The notes: generated by a model from the sequence alone, not told the origin. A stretch of DNA of 64,000 nucleotides from Cantharellus purpuraceus (GCA_025174535.1 JALBUN010000013.1:248001-312000); one strand, 5' to 3'. Shown: positions 11,899 through 24,444, counted from the stretch's first letter. Translations and numbers: made by a program.

Positions 11899-13542
11899 CT
11901 ATCCAATGTGCACCGCCGTCTCCATGACCCTCTCCGTCTTCCTAATGCAACGCGAGCAGAACGTGCCATTCCCATAACGGCCCATCTTTTTGTGGCTGCG
12001 GGGCATGCTGTCAGTATTGATTTTGAAGGTGGTGGCGTGTTCCGTAATGCAGCAGGAGGGCTAGTAAATACAGCAGCTCACCATTTCAAGCATGGAGCAC
12101 GCTCCCTGATATGCCGCTTGACGTCTGAACGGCGACAGAATGTCTCCCCGCTAGCGGCGGAGGCGAGGGCGAGGGTGTCAGAAAAACATGGGAAAATGAA
12201 ACGATCAGCATCACAGGGAATGAGAACGAGATGATCAGCATCATATGAAATCGAAGCAGAGAAGGCGATTTAGAATAGGGGACGGGATCTTCCGGAGAGT
12301 AAGAAACACTACACGCAAAGGGGATGTTGATCACGGCCGTGATCAACTCCTCGAAACACATCGACCATCAAGGAAACAACATTACATAAGACAGAAACAT
12401 ATTCATCACTCACCACGCACACTCCCATTCTTTTAATTCCATATGCCCCAGGCAGTGCGATACGCGATCTGCCTTCCGCACGCCCTTGTCACACTGCGTG
12501 CACACATACAGCTTGTGCACTGTCTTGGGAGGTCGCTCTGAGGCATGGCGCTCCGATCTTGGGTTAGAAGTCGATCCATCGCCTGAAGCAGTACTTCCAG
12601 CGCCCGTGGGTCCCGCGCTTGTCTCGGCTGTAGAGGGCGCTGACGGGAAGAAATTGTCGAGTTCGGCGTGAGAGAGTGTATTTTTCTTGATTGGGCGGTG
12701 CCTCTGCGTTTGTGAGACGGGTTGTCGGCCCGGGCCCGTACGAGCAACGGAACTAGAAGGAATGCTGGGTGGGTCCCTTTCGATAGACCCGGTGCTAGAT
12801 GTAGATAAAGGAGATCCTGCGTCGGAAATGGAGATATGATTTGCGTCAGAGACAGAGGTCGACCCTGAGGCTACCATGGTGGAGAGCCATCCAGCACCAG
12901 CGTTGGTGTCATGCTCGGACATGGTTGGAGGGACGAGGGAGGGCATAGCGGTAGGGCGGGCAATTGGGTAGAAGGATATGAGCATGTCCTGGTTGATTGC
13001 TTCGTTTGGAGTGGGGGGCGCCAGACTGGCGGTGATGGTCGTTTCGAGGAAAGTATCGCTGTCCCGCGTATTCTGGTGGTGGTACAGAGGTGCGGGGGGG
13101 CGAAGTGGAGTTGGGGCATATTGAGGAGCAGAGGGGCGCAATGGAATTGGCGCGTACAAGGCATTCGAAGGTGGGACAGGATTTGAGGGTTGGGTATGGC
13201 GCCGCACTTGTCCACGCTCGTGCGTGTCATTCGCTGAAGAGAAACAACGCGTTTGGAATAAAGAATGAAGAAGAAGAAGTCACATCAACAAACCCGGCCA
13301 CAAGGCGGGCAGAAGAAGCTGAAGGACATACTAGCTGTGTCGACAGGCATGCCATAGTATTCCCTCCATCCATCCATGTTATAAGGTGCAATCGAAGAGT
13401 TGGAAGTGATGGGAAGGTACGAAGGAGAAGGGGTGGGGGTGAGGGTTGAACTCGAATACGAGGTTACCTCGTCAGGAGCAGGGAAGATGGGAGTATCGCA
13501 TTGGGACGCGGCGACGGGAGGGATGTAGTGCAAACGAACCAT
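11899..13542 (-). CDS. Ser/Pro-rich protein with split C-terminal zinc-binding region, 398 aa (copy 2)
   Basis: Four exons: 13542-13332, 13233-12414, 12150-12082 and 11995-11899 (1197 nt). Introns are 98, 263 and 86 bp. The first 300 residues are Ser/Thr/Pro-rich. C-terminal ligands: C315-x2-C318-x11-H330-x3-H334; C342-x-C344-x12-H357-x6-C364; and a ribbon C364-x2-C367-x12-C380-x2-C383. Exon 3 starts CGETFCRRSDVKRHIRE and resembles the second half of a C2H2 finger. Exon 4 starts CHKKMGRYGNGTFCSRC. Cys344 and Cys367 are both made by TG^C across the splice, and retention would read Trp-stop. Intron phases are the same in copy 1. Two independently drifting copies keeping frame, phases and cysteines argue that the exons are real. 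Function unknown; binding of nucleic acid or protein is inferred. Confidence 0.78.
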
Positions 13543-13577
13543 GGGAGAAAGAAAAGAGACGAAGAAGTTAAAGCAGA

Positions 13578-13585
13578 ATATATAT
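13578..13585 (-). promoter_or_regulatory. TATA element of zinc protein copy 2
   Basis: ATATATAT lies about 36-43 bp before the ATG at 13542 on the minus strand, equivalent in position to the TATA-like site of copy 1. Confidence 0.45.
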
Positions 13586-15988
13586 GAATTCTATGGCGAA
13601 TCTGGACGATCGCACCGTAGTCGTGTTCATTCTGCCCGGGTACTTATACAAGTCCGCTGCGGGTCCGGCGAGCCATCCCGGGTCGGGTCCCGTTGGAAAA
13701 TATTTCCTTTTTAGGCAGCTGAGTTGACAGCGGCAACTCTCTTCTTATGGTGGTGCACTGCCACATTGTCCCTTTCCCCAGCGTCCTCATCAACGGGACC
13801 ATCACCGGTCACCCCCCACCACCAGAGTCTCAACCATTTGAAAAAAACTTTCGGACTCGGACGGTGCAGCAAATTCCGACGTGAACATGGACTGCCTTTG
13901 ACTCATTTATTAAGTTCCATTTATGGATGTGGGGGTAAACTGCCACTGGCAGTCTCAATATCATAATGTATCAAATACAGCACCTATCATTCCCGGAGGT
14001 ACCCAAGCTGCCCAACGACACCTACTACACCGGACTGAGAAACTACTGGCCCAAGACACTCACCACACCTGGTTCTACCATGGTTTCTGTAACAACGCCC
14101 ACCACGTGGGGATGCACTCAAAACACATGCCCAGCGTTTAGCTACCCCATAACAGCCGGCGGCTTCGGCATATTCCTGCCAGTCGCCATCTTTGTCGTCA
14201 ACCGGATCACTAGCAGAGAAACTCGCTAATGGAGATGGCAACAGAGAATGCAGCTACGCGACAAGTCTTGGACAAGCAACGGTGAGAGAGACGATCTATA
14301 CAGCCTCGTGGAAAAGCGACGTCCTATTGTTCGAGACATTTTACCCGTATGTCGGTCCGCAGCCAGGGGAAGGCCGGTGATCACGTATACATTTGTAACA
14401 AGACTGCTGAGGTTGACAGCTAAAAGAGACACCGAACGCGGGAAGTAAACTTCATAGCAACCAAGAAGGTATCCCGAGGCAGTGTGGTATTCAATCCATT
14501 TTTGGAAGAAGCAGTATGGTCGCAACAGCGCTTAATATCAAACGGCTCGGCGGGGCACGGACTGTCAATTACACAAAGCAATGTCAGTCATGGTCACCTG
14601 CAATGCCCCCACCCCCAGTACTATCTCATAATACATGAAGATGATGACAGTTTGACGGCGTATTCGCGCGGCATTTCCAATGTAAAATGGTCGCAACAGT
14701 GCTTAATATAAAACGACTCGGCGGGGCACGTACTATTTATCATTTACAAAAGCAATGTCAGTCGCAGGTGATGAGCTGGCAAGAACAGACCACTGCATAT
14801 GTATAGTGGTAGAGGTCGCCGCCCAGGTGCAGACGGGGACCACTGCACGGGTACGCACGCTGATGTCACTGCACAGCTGAGATAGACTGAGTTCAACGTA
14901 CAGCCTTTCTTATAGCCGGGTCCACCCAGCCCCGGAAAGCGTACAGGTTACGAGACCAGTGTCTTCCAGGCGACAGGAAGGCGCACACGGGTTCAGATTC
15001 GAGAATAAGAAGCGACGTAAATGTCCCCCAAAATTTCAGAAATCGATTGACAGGCACACTGCGGTGACTTCGGGAAAAACAGACACACGCGACAAGGCTA
15101 AGAACGGCAGAATGAAGGGGGAAGAGTTCCAGATATATTCGGATGGGGTCACCTGATAAACAACCGACAATGCATCTAGTGAAGCTGGCTCTAGACCCGC
15201 TGCGCTTGCGAAGCGGGGGACCATAAGCACCCGAGTGCTCGGAGACCGATGCAGAGAAATGCCATGAGGCGCAAAAGATGCAGGATTGAGGGAATGGTGT
15301 CGCGCTCGTGGCCATTTGAGGACGGCATCGAGGCATGAGAAGAGACTGCGATATTCAAGGGAACGGGCTTCGGGATACAAGGATCAGAGGTCATGGAGTT
15401 TCCTAAAAAGACAGCATCAATATTGCATTGATATCTGTTGCTCGAATAGGAGTTCGGGGGTGCAACGTGCTTCGATTCAATTGAATATACTTCTTGCGAA
15501 CGAGTCACGTCATCAGCGCTGTGACGAATCGAAGTCTGGTGTGTGACATGTGACAGGATCGGCCGAGCATGAAGAAAATACAATGGGCAGTGACAATGCG
15601 GCTGTTGACGCACATCCCTCGCGGTGGTGAGGGTCAGGTCTGCCAACCATCTTGTAACATACATGTACAGGTGCATGGGGATTTATCAACTGGCGATAGT
15701 TGATCTCGGCTGTTGTAGAAGGCGCCTCGTCTGATGTTTAGGCTACAGCCCGCCAAAAAGCATCACGCTGTACACACTGCTTGCGCCAGAGTATGCACAT
15801 TGTAATTTACAGCTTCGCGCCGCCTGCTAAATTGGAATTTCTGATGGCCCGGCGAAGCTCACTCGAGAATAAAGTTCGTCACACGATGACAGGTGACACC
15901 ACGAGTTTTGGACATCGTGCGTCCAGTATCCCTCTTTCTCCCTTATCCTCGATTCCGCCTGGATCAGACGGCCGGAAACTGCTGAGCG
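13586..15988. other. Intergenic, with a short tandem duplication
   Basis: Overlapping ORFs on both strands (for example around 13966-14229 and 15191-15676) show no recognisable motif and could not be extended by splicing. The only clear structure is the duplicated block at 14516-14769. Confidence 0.45.
14516..14769. repeat. About 80-bp direct repeat, offset 171 bp
   Basis: The segment beginning atggtcgcaacag at 14516 recurs at 14687. Both copies continue with gcttaatat...aaacg, then ctcggcggggcacg, and end near caatgtcagtc. They differ by several substitutions and small indels, so the duplication is not recent. No coding frame spans it. Confidence 0.75.
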
Positions 15989-17279
15989 ATGCGTCGACAG
16001 GGTGAGTCCGGATGTTGGGCCGATCTGTAATAGATGTTTACATGTGGATTATTCATTTTGGCACCCAGCGCTCCCCCCGGAAGTGTTCTACTCATATGTT
16101 CTCCCCGATTTGCTCTCAGAACATCTCCATCGGTATCTACTGTATTCGGAACGTCCAGAGTGGAATCCGTTCTCCACCTTGCCTCTAGTCTCGAGACATT
16201 TCCGAGCCTCGTGTCGCACGTTGTGTGTGAATATATTTGGTCTAGAGCATGACGAGGGTGGATCGTGAGCCATATCATCGATGCCAGACCTCAACCTCTG
16301 ATAACATGTAACCAGGGTCATTAGTGATATCCTCGATAAGGCGAAGGATTTGTGGGATCAAGCCAATTTGGATCCAATGGACTCTCAACCAATGAGAAGA
16401 CAATACACCTTTCAACAGCTCATGTCGAGCAACAGCCTCATCCAGGTATACATGTGCACCGCGCTGGCAAAGAGCTTCCTCAATGTCGACGTGCTCTGGG
16501 CTATACAAATGGAGAACAAGTGGAACGCTGGCGACTTTGACGATGTTGATGAAAACGTTTTTCCGGTGAATCATGCACAGAAAGTCAACATAGACGGCTT
16601 CTTCCCTCGACGATTCAGATTACGTGACGATCTCATGCACCGAGCACACCTCCCGCTCACGTGTGCGTTGAAGCTTTGTGACTGTGTCCGCCCCGAACGC
16701 GTGGCGTACAGGATGGCCAATTATTTGGCAGGCGTGATGCCTCGGTACGCTACAGGTGAGTTTATGTTCATGCTTCTCCCCAATGTGGTGCTGACAGTTG
16801 ATGCACCCTGCAATTAGCTCCTCTGATGCTCAAACACACACAAGACCTGGAGTTGTACATTTTGCGAGAGCATGGGGGGGATGTGGTAGAACCCCAGGGA
16901 GAACCCCTTCTCGAAGTTTGTATACATTCATAGCACTCATTATTGTCAAAGACATAGGCTCATTGGATTTTCAGACGCTCAACCTGATCAGAGATCTGAA
17001 AAACTTTCTCGGTAAAATGCAACGCTTGGGCAAGTTGGTGAAATCGTTCAATCCCATCTCATGCGTGCCGATGAGAGTCCTCTATGTATTGGCCTTTTGT
17101 TAAGTTGATTGGCATTGTGCTCATGTCCATCTGTTCGGCTCCAGGATACCAACATTATCAATGTGCTAGAGACAGTTGCCAACGTGGAATGGGGTCTGCA
17201 TACCGAAGACGTACATAGCTTCGCCCTCGATATCAGGGACGATCTTTTGCAAACCCAGGATCAAGATGAAGAAGAATAG
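15989..17279 (+). CDS. P-family protein of unknown function, 339 aa (P1)
   Basis: Six exons by comparison with the two paralogs: 15989-16001, 16069-16264, 16316-16755, 16818-16919, 16952-17085 and 17145-17279 (1020 nt). The first coding exon is only 13 nt (MRRQ plus one base), as in P3. The N-terminal 60 residues (LPPEVFYSYVLPDLLSEHL, PLVSRHFRASCRTL) faintly resemble an F-box-like helical region. The middle carries the family core SLIQVYMCTALAKSFLNVDVL and LPLTCALKLCD, then APLMLKHTQDLELYILREH. Intron 4 would be only 32 nt, or 38 nt with the next AG, which is very short. Either this is a minimal intron or the gene is damaged at that point. I do not recognise a function. Confidence 0.62.
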
Positions 17280-19591
17280 CAGAGTTGCCGCTGCATTCGA
17301 TAGCGGGCAAATTTTTTCGCCTACTGCGACAGTGGGTTCTCAATCAAAATTGTTTGAAGTCTCGTCCGACATGAATGGGTCGATCTTGTATCTCATGCGC
17401 AAGCAGTGAAGAAGGTCGATATGTGTTCATTTTTCTTGGCCAATTCTGTCAAGTGCCACAAAATGTGCCGCTTTCTGACTACCTTATACACGGTAGCCAC
17501 AACATCCCGGAGGAATGAGCTCACCTACGCAGAAGCTTATCGTGTACTCCCTCCCATCTTGGTTTCTTGGTCTCGTTTTTTTTTTGGATGTATGTGTAAA
17601 TAGACATGCAGTCCGACTGCCCCGAGACCGCATCGTCTGATTATAGCTTTGGGCGGAACCGAGTCCGCGTATACTTCTCCTGAGTCAAACCGGCTGAGTC
17701 AGAGAGAACGTGGGGAGAAAGCGGGGAGAAGATGTAGGCCTAGGCTTCGCTCTGAGCAAAGCGCTCATATATATTGATTGAAAATAAGATAATATACATG
17801 TAGGAGTACAAGCCTGCGCGCAGTTGATGAACGCGTACAGGCACAGGAGCGGGAGTAATTTTTTATTTATTTCAGTACGAGTTGAAAAGGGTGAAAGGTT
17901 TTTTTCACTGTCTCACAAAAATGTAATATGGCTAGCGTTCGTTTTAAAATCTAGTAGTTCCTTCTCCTTCGCAACCGACGCTCCTCCATAGTAGCCTTCC
18001 AACAATACATACAGATTGAGGAGGGGACATGCTGTGAAAATGTAAATTTACCAGTAGAGTAAATGTATGCTGTTCCAGATTAAAAAAACTGGATTCTGTG
18101 CCTGATATTTTCCATTGAGTTTGCTAATCTTTATTAGCAAGATGTGTTCTCTAATGGGAAATCTGGTAACGGTTTCGATAAAAAGATCTTGGGTGTGCAG
18201 GGGCGATTCGAAGGTGCTGTCTCGGTAACAGACAGCGAAGCAGTCAGTCATACGCGTCGCTATTCATTGTGACATTGTGACAGGCACGTAAGTGCCAGAC
18301 ACAGCCCCCTCCTCGTTTCCAAGGCATGCCGATTCTCTGCAACAAGCAAGTGGCTTCAGCAATGCTGTGAAAGCATGCATGTGGTCTGAGCTGTTGGTGG
18401 CATATCCGTGTTGATGACACTCACTTGACTTGAGTTGCTCTGCGTATAGGTACCTAGTTCTTTGAAGGCTTGTTGGAATTTTTTGTAATGACGTGCCTCG
18501 ACCAGACCTGTGGAATGAATTGGTTCATAACCAGGAGAACAGAATCCGCTCACATGCTTCAGTCTGCCAGGGCGCTGATATCGTAGTAGGCATCCTATAA
18601 GCACTGACCATGTCGTCGTATTTTGGAGTCCAATATGTATTGACTGGCTTCAACGGAAAAGTCGGTATGATGACGACGCTGTAGTCAGCACCGGGTGAAC
18701 CGTTTTACCGAGTCTTCTAAATCACAAAGGGGCCATCGCCTTGCAGCGATCCAGAACGAGTCTTACGTGCAGGGTACGTAGCAGAAGCCCACATGCACCA
18801 CTCACCGCTCTCACAGTGGCAGTTCTCAGGGCATTCATCAGGCAACTTCTTCTACATGTCGTAATTTTGCACTATGGATACGTTCAAGCGGCGCCACCTC
18901 GCAGTGACAGGGTTCTTCATTGCACAGTGACCGGGACTGTTGTTATACAAGAGAAAGATGCCAACCCGACTTGACCGGTTCAATTGATGTGACCCAACAG
19001 TGTTATGACGCGCCCTTCCCCGGCGCATGTAGAACAGCAACGTTGACACGCCTGGCAATTCAGGAGGACTGATACGCACACCAAACAATTACGTTGAGAA
19101 TCTCATGCCATTTGAGCTGAAGCAAGTGGTCTGCTTGTGCTGCAGCAATGAGCGTGGACTTCTGTGAGCATTATTAGGTTGAGTGTGGAAAACATGGGTG
19201 ACGGCAACCAGATACATTTGTCCCTCATTCCATGAATACTACCATTCTGCCATTACAGCAATAGCACGTACATTGTAGGCCGTATTGAGGCGGGTACTAA
19301 CCACCGATGCTCTTCCATGTGATGAAACAATTCACTGCATTGTTAGCGAGCTCTAAACCATACAGCATCAAACATTCACAATGGTGAGCACGCCATATTC
19401 AAGAGTCTGGTCTATGCATTTCTTTTAAGAAAGCGGTATAGGAACAAAGGTATGAGAAATCGAGGTTCACATGGAACCCCGTGTCTAAGATTTCAGCGCG
19501 ACCAACCTTTCAATGTCGTGAATCAGAACTTTCTCGCGAGCGTCAGTAGACAGGCTCACCGCTGGGTGTGCAGTGTCGCTCCTTCAACTCA
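17280..19591. other. Intergenic, nothing recognisable
   Basis: Only short frames with many stops; no splice-linked coding region, repeat or RNA gene was found. Confidence 0.5.
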
Positions 19592-19864
19592 CTAGCTAGC
19601 ACAATGAGGACACACCCCCATAGCCGTTATGTTGTATTGCTCCGCAACAACCCTAATCTCTCTGCAGCTATGATGCACTTGACATGCTTGCCCGGCTTGC
19701 CTGCATGTCGTACAGTTTTGCAAAGCTCCAAGGTTGCACAGTAGAAGATGACTCGGACTGGTGAGGCACCTAGGGAGCGCGCAGGGATTGAGTTCTTGTA
19801 CAGAGTTGGTGATATGTCCACAGAGGAGATATTTGATATCCCCAACAGTGAGGCGACGACACAT
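19592..19864 (-). CDS. Small Cys/His-rich protein, 90 aa (Z1)
   Basis: Single exon, MC...CPHCAS. The start is placed at the Met-Cys because similarity to the paralog at 36765-37037 begins exactly there and both proteins are then 90 aa. Shared features: KYLLCGHIT near residue 13, NPCALPRC, a second CxxC-like pair around TTCRQAG, VHHSCR, and a terminal CPHC. Small proteins beginning MCRR.. with CGH and a terminal CP.C are a recurrent uncharacterised type in Agaricomycetes. The Cys/His spacing suggests bound zinc, but no known finger class fits. It lies 1.7 kb downstream of P2 on the same strand. Confidence 0.75.
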   Translation of the reverse strand: MCRRLTVGDIKYLLCGHITNSVQELNPCALPRCLTSPSHLLLCNLGALQNCTTCRQAGQACQVHHSCREIRVVAEQYNITAMGVCPHCAS

Positions 19865-21549
19865 GGTGTCTGTAGGTGGGAGTAATGCTGCAAAGCCTAA
19901 CTGCTGAAGAGAACCAGGTAAATTAGAGATATCTGGCATGAGGTGTTGAAAGCTCACATCGTCGATGATATGCGTGAGCAGACGGGAGGTTCGATCGACG
20001 GTGGTAGACTGGAGAATCGACTAGTTCCAGTGAGCGTATTTATTCAGGAAGAAAGCACTCACATCTAAATTCCTTTGGCTCACATTCCCGGAGAGGGATC
20101 ATCTGACAATAGTGAACAAGAGCTCTACATGGGAATCACAAAATCAATGTACTTCTGTGACCAGGGGAGCAACAGCGTGGTACACTATTATTCAATTGAA
20201 TCAATCCATCGATAGCACAGGGTTGTTGTCTGCCAGGGGTCGGAGGAGAGCATCAACCTAAGAGCGGATGCACCACCCTTTTCCTAATCCGACACCCACA
20301 GACCCATATCACATTGACAATGAGTCAGGTATCTGTCGGCGTGGCGCCGACAAACCAACAGACAGCTTATTAGTGAGTCCTTGTTAATTTGTAATTTGTG
20401 GCCAGATTAGAAATATGGTCCGGGGTTATAGCACAGCTGCACCAAAGTGTTGAACCATTAGATGTTTGCACAGCAGATTCAATACGGGGGCGATACCAGC
20501 GGCAGCGGGGTTCTAAGATAAAGTGATGTACGTCAACGACGCCATGGCACAGCGCATCCACATGCCTACTGCTCTCGAAGGTCAATGTCTCTTGAAAGAC
20601 AAAGGGTGAATTTCTGTGGGAGGGAGACTGAAATTGTTCGAGAATTTCCTGGACAATTGGAAAAGAGACAGGCATAGAACTGGATGATTGAGTGTGATAC
20701 AAGCGTCCCAACGACTGGCAAAAAATGGCAGCGCTATGGGGAGAGTTTTAGTTACACCTAGTCACTTGTAGGAATTGTTTAAAGTCTGTGACAGAAAGTG
20801 TGACAGTTACAGTATTTCCTACCTGATACGGAATTGGATGAGGCAGATTCGGCTGAACACGTTTACGTGGGAGGTCCAATTAGTGTGCTAAGCTTTGCAG
20901 CAGAATTTCAAAGACGTGGGTATGAGATGCCAGAAGGAGTAATCGGCTAAAACGGATCGATAACAGCAGAATCGTCACTGTAACGCTCAGGTGTTGCCAA
21001 AACCTTGATAGCTAGTGTGGCGCCAGACCGAAGCGCTGAACACAGCATACTTGGCACCGGATGATCACTCCAATTTTGGGGGGCGCAGTGGACGGTGATA
21101 CCTGAGTTCCGACCGTCACGAGCGGATTTGTGCCAGTGCCAAGCAAAGCATCTAACAATTCTGACAGAAGACTGAACAAGATGCGTGCCATAGTCTAGAC
21201 TAAGGAACTGGCATAATGACTAGGATTAGTAGATATTACTTACCCGTTATTGTGCTTCTAAGGGCTGCCCTTGGCTCCATAACCATTCATGCTTCAATGA
21301 AGTTCGGTTGAGCCCTTTTGGCCTTGAGAAGGTACAGTGAGCAATAGCCCGAGGTTACAGAGTTTGATCTCATAGGTAGTTGGCGCGTAATTGGGGCAGG
21401 GGCTTTCGCACCCTTCGCCTTAACGGAGGCGGTGTCAAATCGAAGGTCAAATACCGGCTGCGCAGGAGGATAAAAACCAGCAATCCAGATGTGGCAAATC
21501 AGAAGGGCGTAACTGCCATACATATTGAAGTAATGATGGTGTAATGTCA
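19865..21549. other. Spacer between Z1 and P2
   Basis: Holds a minus-strand frame at 20370-20711 (113 aa, MGRLYHTQSSSSMPV...) with no recognised motif and no counterpart that I could see in the equivalent P3-Z2 spacer. No other feature is supported. Confidence 0.45.
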
Positions 21550-22774
21550 TCATTCGCATGTGTTGACAGATACGGTCCACTCCCTCAGGAGTGAACAAGC
21601 GCGCGCTTGAATACCCTCCGAATATAATCCCCAATCTCCTCGCAATACCTCTTCAAGGATATGGACAATATCTGTTATCTGAAAAGGCATAACGTGTGAA
21701 CTAGTGGGTAAGAATAAGAAGACTATCACGGCTACCTGGAGCACCTGACATGGTATGGAAGAACTTCTTGAGAACGACCGCACGAGTCTTCCAGTACCTT
21801 GCATTTCTTCGACCAGCATTCCTGTGTCCTCAATCAGACCTAGTGTTTGATGCATCCACTTGACCCAGGTCTCCTTGCAAACTATTAGCATGTGGACTTT
21901 AAACGGTTTCAGAGACGGCGTGCTTGAATACTCACTTCCTCAACCCTGTGTTCCCGAGCTATATAACTCCGTAAATCTTGAGAATATTTAAGCATCACGG
22001 GGGCTGAAATGCATATCAATTGACGTAAGGGAATCAGTAAATAAAGGACTCACCAGTCGATAAAAGAGGCACGATGTCTGCTAGATACTCAGCCACTAGG
22101 AATGCCAATCTTTGCGGCCGGATTGCATCGCATAGCTTCAAGGCACATGTAAGCGGTAAGAAAAGCCTATGCATCGTCTCGTCCGGCATTCTATATCTCT
22201 TCACGTGTTCGACTCGAATAATATTCCTGGCCTCGGTGGCGCCCATAAACCCTTGCTCTAGATCTTCAAAATGCCAACTCCGGTCCGGAGGCGTTATGTA
22301 CCTCAGCACGTCGTAATTGAGGAAGGATCTTGCCAGAGCGATGCACATATAGATCCGGATAAGGCTAATATTACCACCCATGAGTTGATCATGGGTGTAT
22401 TCGAGCACAGGGCAAGCTGCTTTAGGAGACCGCTTGGCTTCATTCCAAAGAGATTGTGCGAAGGAAAGACTATCCGCAATAGCACTAAGAACCATGCATG
22501 TAAATTGGACGCTAGAAGTTGTGTAAAAGTAAGCTGCATACCTAAGATCTTCACCCTGTTCCAGGCCAAACATCATTGTATAGAGCGAATAACAACTCCG
22601 TCGAAATGAATAAGATACGAGTGGAAGTGTATAAAAAGCGTTCCAGCTTGGTGCGACTGGAGAGACGAGAAACAAGTGAAGATGTTCTGAAAGAATGTCT
22701 GGAATTATATGGGAATCGACCAAGTCGTGTGGTAGGGAAGGCAACTCAGCCATCGCAAAGTCGGGTTGACGCAT
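21550..22774 (-). CDS. P-family protein of unknown function, 332 aa (P2)
   Basis: Five exons: 22774-22542, 22484-22054, 22003-21936, 21873-21736 and 21678-21550 (999 nt). The start at 22774 (MRQPDFAMAEL) matches the MRRQ/MQSQ starts of P1 and P3; an in-frame ATG at 22810 is the alternative. Family core: LPHDLVDSHIIPDILSEHL, PLVSYSFRRSCYSL, SLIRIYMCIALARSFLNYDVL, LPLTCALKLCD, APVMLKYSQDLRSYIAREH. Intron 1 is 57 nt, stop-free and a multiple of three. Splicing it makes the FGLEQGEDLS|AIADSL junction the same length as in P1, while retention would add 19 residues. Unlike P1 and P3 it has no intron after the fourth codon. Function unknown. Confidence 0.75.
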
Positions 22775-23388
22775 GGTGTCCACTTCAACTCCCATCCGGT
22801 CGAGTTGCATGTTTTAAGTGTTTCTGAACAGTGCCATCGAATTGACTGTCGAATCTTCTATTCGCCAACCAGCCAGCACGTGATTGGCAATAAAGAAGAT
22901 GGTGTGTATTATCGGTGATCACAGAATTAGATGTCCTGTCATGGATGAGCTTGGCTGAACTGGCACTGAGAATTTACTACATTCCATAAACGATACCTGT
23001 CGAGCCTGAGGTGTCACTTGTGACTGGTTACATAATGATTGCATAGTCAACGCGGCCCCTAGATTGCTGCTGCTCGTTGCTCAAGAAAAAAGCAATGGTG
23101 CAAGTCAGGAGGAAGAAAAGATGTACCTTGTTCCTCGTCCTGGTATTTTGTCATTGTTCACCGGGGCAGGTGGGCTGCTTACAACCTCTGGTAACCCCTG
23201 CTAGTGCCCTCAACTGCGTGGACGGCTAGGCCGAACTCCTATGCGAGGAACCGATTCTGTCACATACAGGAGGGCCCAACTTTCTTGAAGTAAGTTATTA
23301 ATGAAACATTCACTTGCGACATATCATTCATTGGCTCCACAAATTGAGCAGAAAAGAGTCTTCAATAGTGGCTAGTTCATGAAAACAT
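22775..23388. other. Intergenic between P2 and GH25
   Basis: No coding frame or repeat of note. Confidence 0.5.
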
Positions 23389-24444
23389 TTAACCAGTCGC
23401 AATCTTCTTCAGACCAGTAGCGTCTCCATTAAATACATCAGCATCGCCAGGGTTAGGTCCGGAATCGGCGAATTGCCAGAATGTATAAAAGCTAGTCCCA
23501 ATTGACAATTGGGCGTCAGTCAGTAATATGCCGGAGAAAGCGGCTTAGAGGGCGTACCTCCAACCAGCCGGCAGCGTGCCCACACTGCTAGAAAAACGGG
23601 CGATCCAGAGGGGTGAGTTTGCTGCAAAAGCGGCGCTATTTCCCGTGCATGTTGTCCACCAATCAGTGGTGGAATAGATAACTGACATCAATGTTATTCT
23701 CATTGTCACCAGACGGTAACAGGAAAATATATACCTGGGAAACTGTTTCGCAGGTCAACATTACGCGTTCAAACAGTTATAGTATTTGGTGGCATACCGA
23801 GTTGTTTGTGCGTGGTAGGTATTAACGAAGTCTTGAATCCATGCTACCATTGCTGAATGCGATAGCCCATAGCATTCGGCGCCATTTGGATTATCTGTAC
23901 AATAGAGACGATAAGCTTTGGACAACCCAAATATCAAGATCATACATTCAATATCAAGGGCTCCGGGTAAAGTCAAACCATCTCCAGACCATTTGCCTAG
24001 AGAGTGTTAAAGACTAATGCTAGTCGATTCTACGCCACAGCTTCATACCTCCGTGTGCAAGGAAAAAGTTTGCTTGTACCGCTCCGCTGGAAGAATCTGG
24101 ATGCGCAAAATGATAGGCACCACGGATGATTCCCTGGTTGAAGGCACCGACGTATTGTGAGCCGAAGGTGCTGGAGATAAATGCTAATGGCAACAGAATC
24201 AGAGTGTCAGTCGACTCCTAGGGTCCTCTACAATAATTGAGTGGGCTAGCACAGCACAAGACTCACTTGTTCCTTCGGTTGCCTTGATATAGGCGAATGT
24301 GATGCCATTCGCTTTGACCGTGGCCCAGTCTACGTTCGGCTGGAAACCGGACACATCGATACCTTGAGGAGCAGCACGACGAACGGGCGAGGCGACTGCG
24401 GCCAAAGCAAGTAATGGGATACAGAGTGCGCGGAGAAGAATCAT
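23389..24444 (-). CDS. Secreted GH25 muramidase (lysozyme), 231 aa
   Basis: Seven exons: 24444-24267, 24183-24049, 23996-23946, 23894-23798, 23742-23735, 23681-23558 and 23491-23389 (696 nt). Residues 1-19 or so form a signal peptide (MILLRALCIPLLALAAVAS). The GH25 barrel follows: QGIDVSGFQPNVDW (Asp30), FAYIKATEGT, GAYHFAHPD, GALDIEY (Asp119, Glu121, the DxE catalytic pair), STTDWWTTCTGNS, PLWIARFSS and FYTFWQFADSGP. The family hydrolyses bacterial peptidoglycan, so an antibacterial or bacterivorous role outside the cell is likely. Exon 5 is an 8-nt microexon (tttcccag); without it the RFPVIYSTTDWW strand cannot be read in frame. All introns are 51-83 bp GT-AG. Confidence 0.88.
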
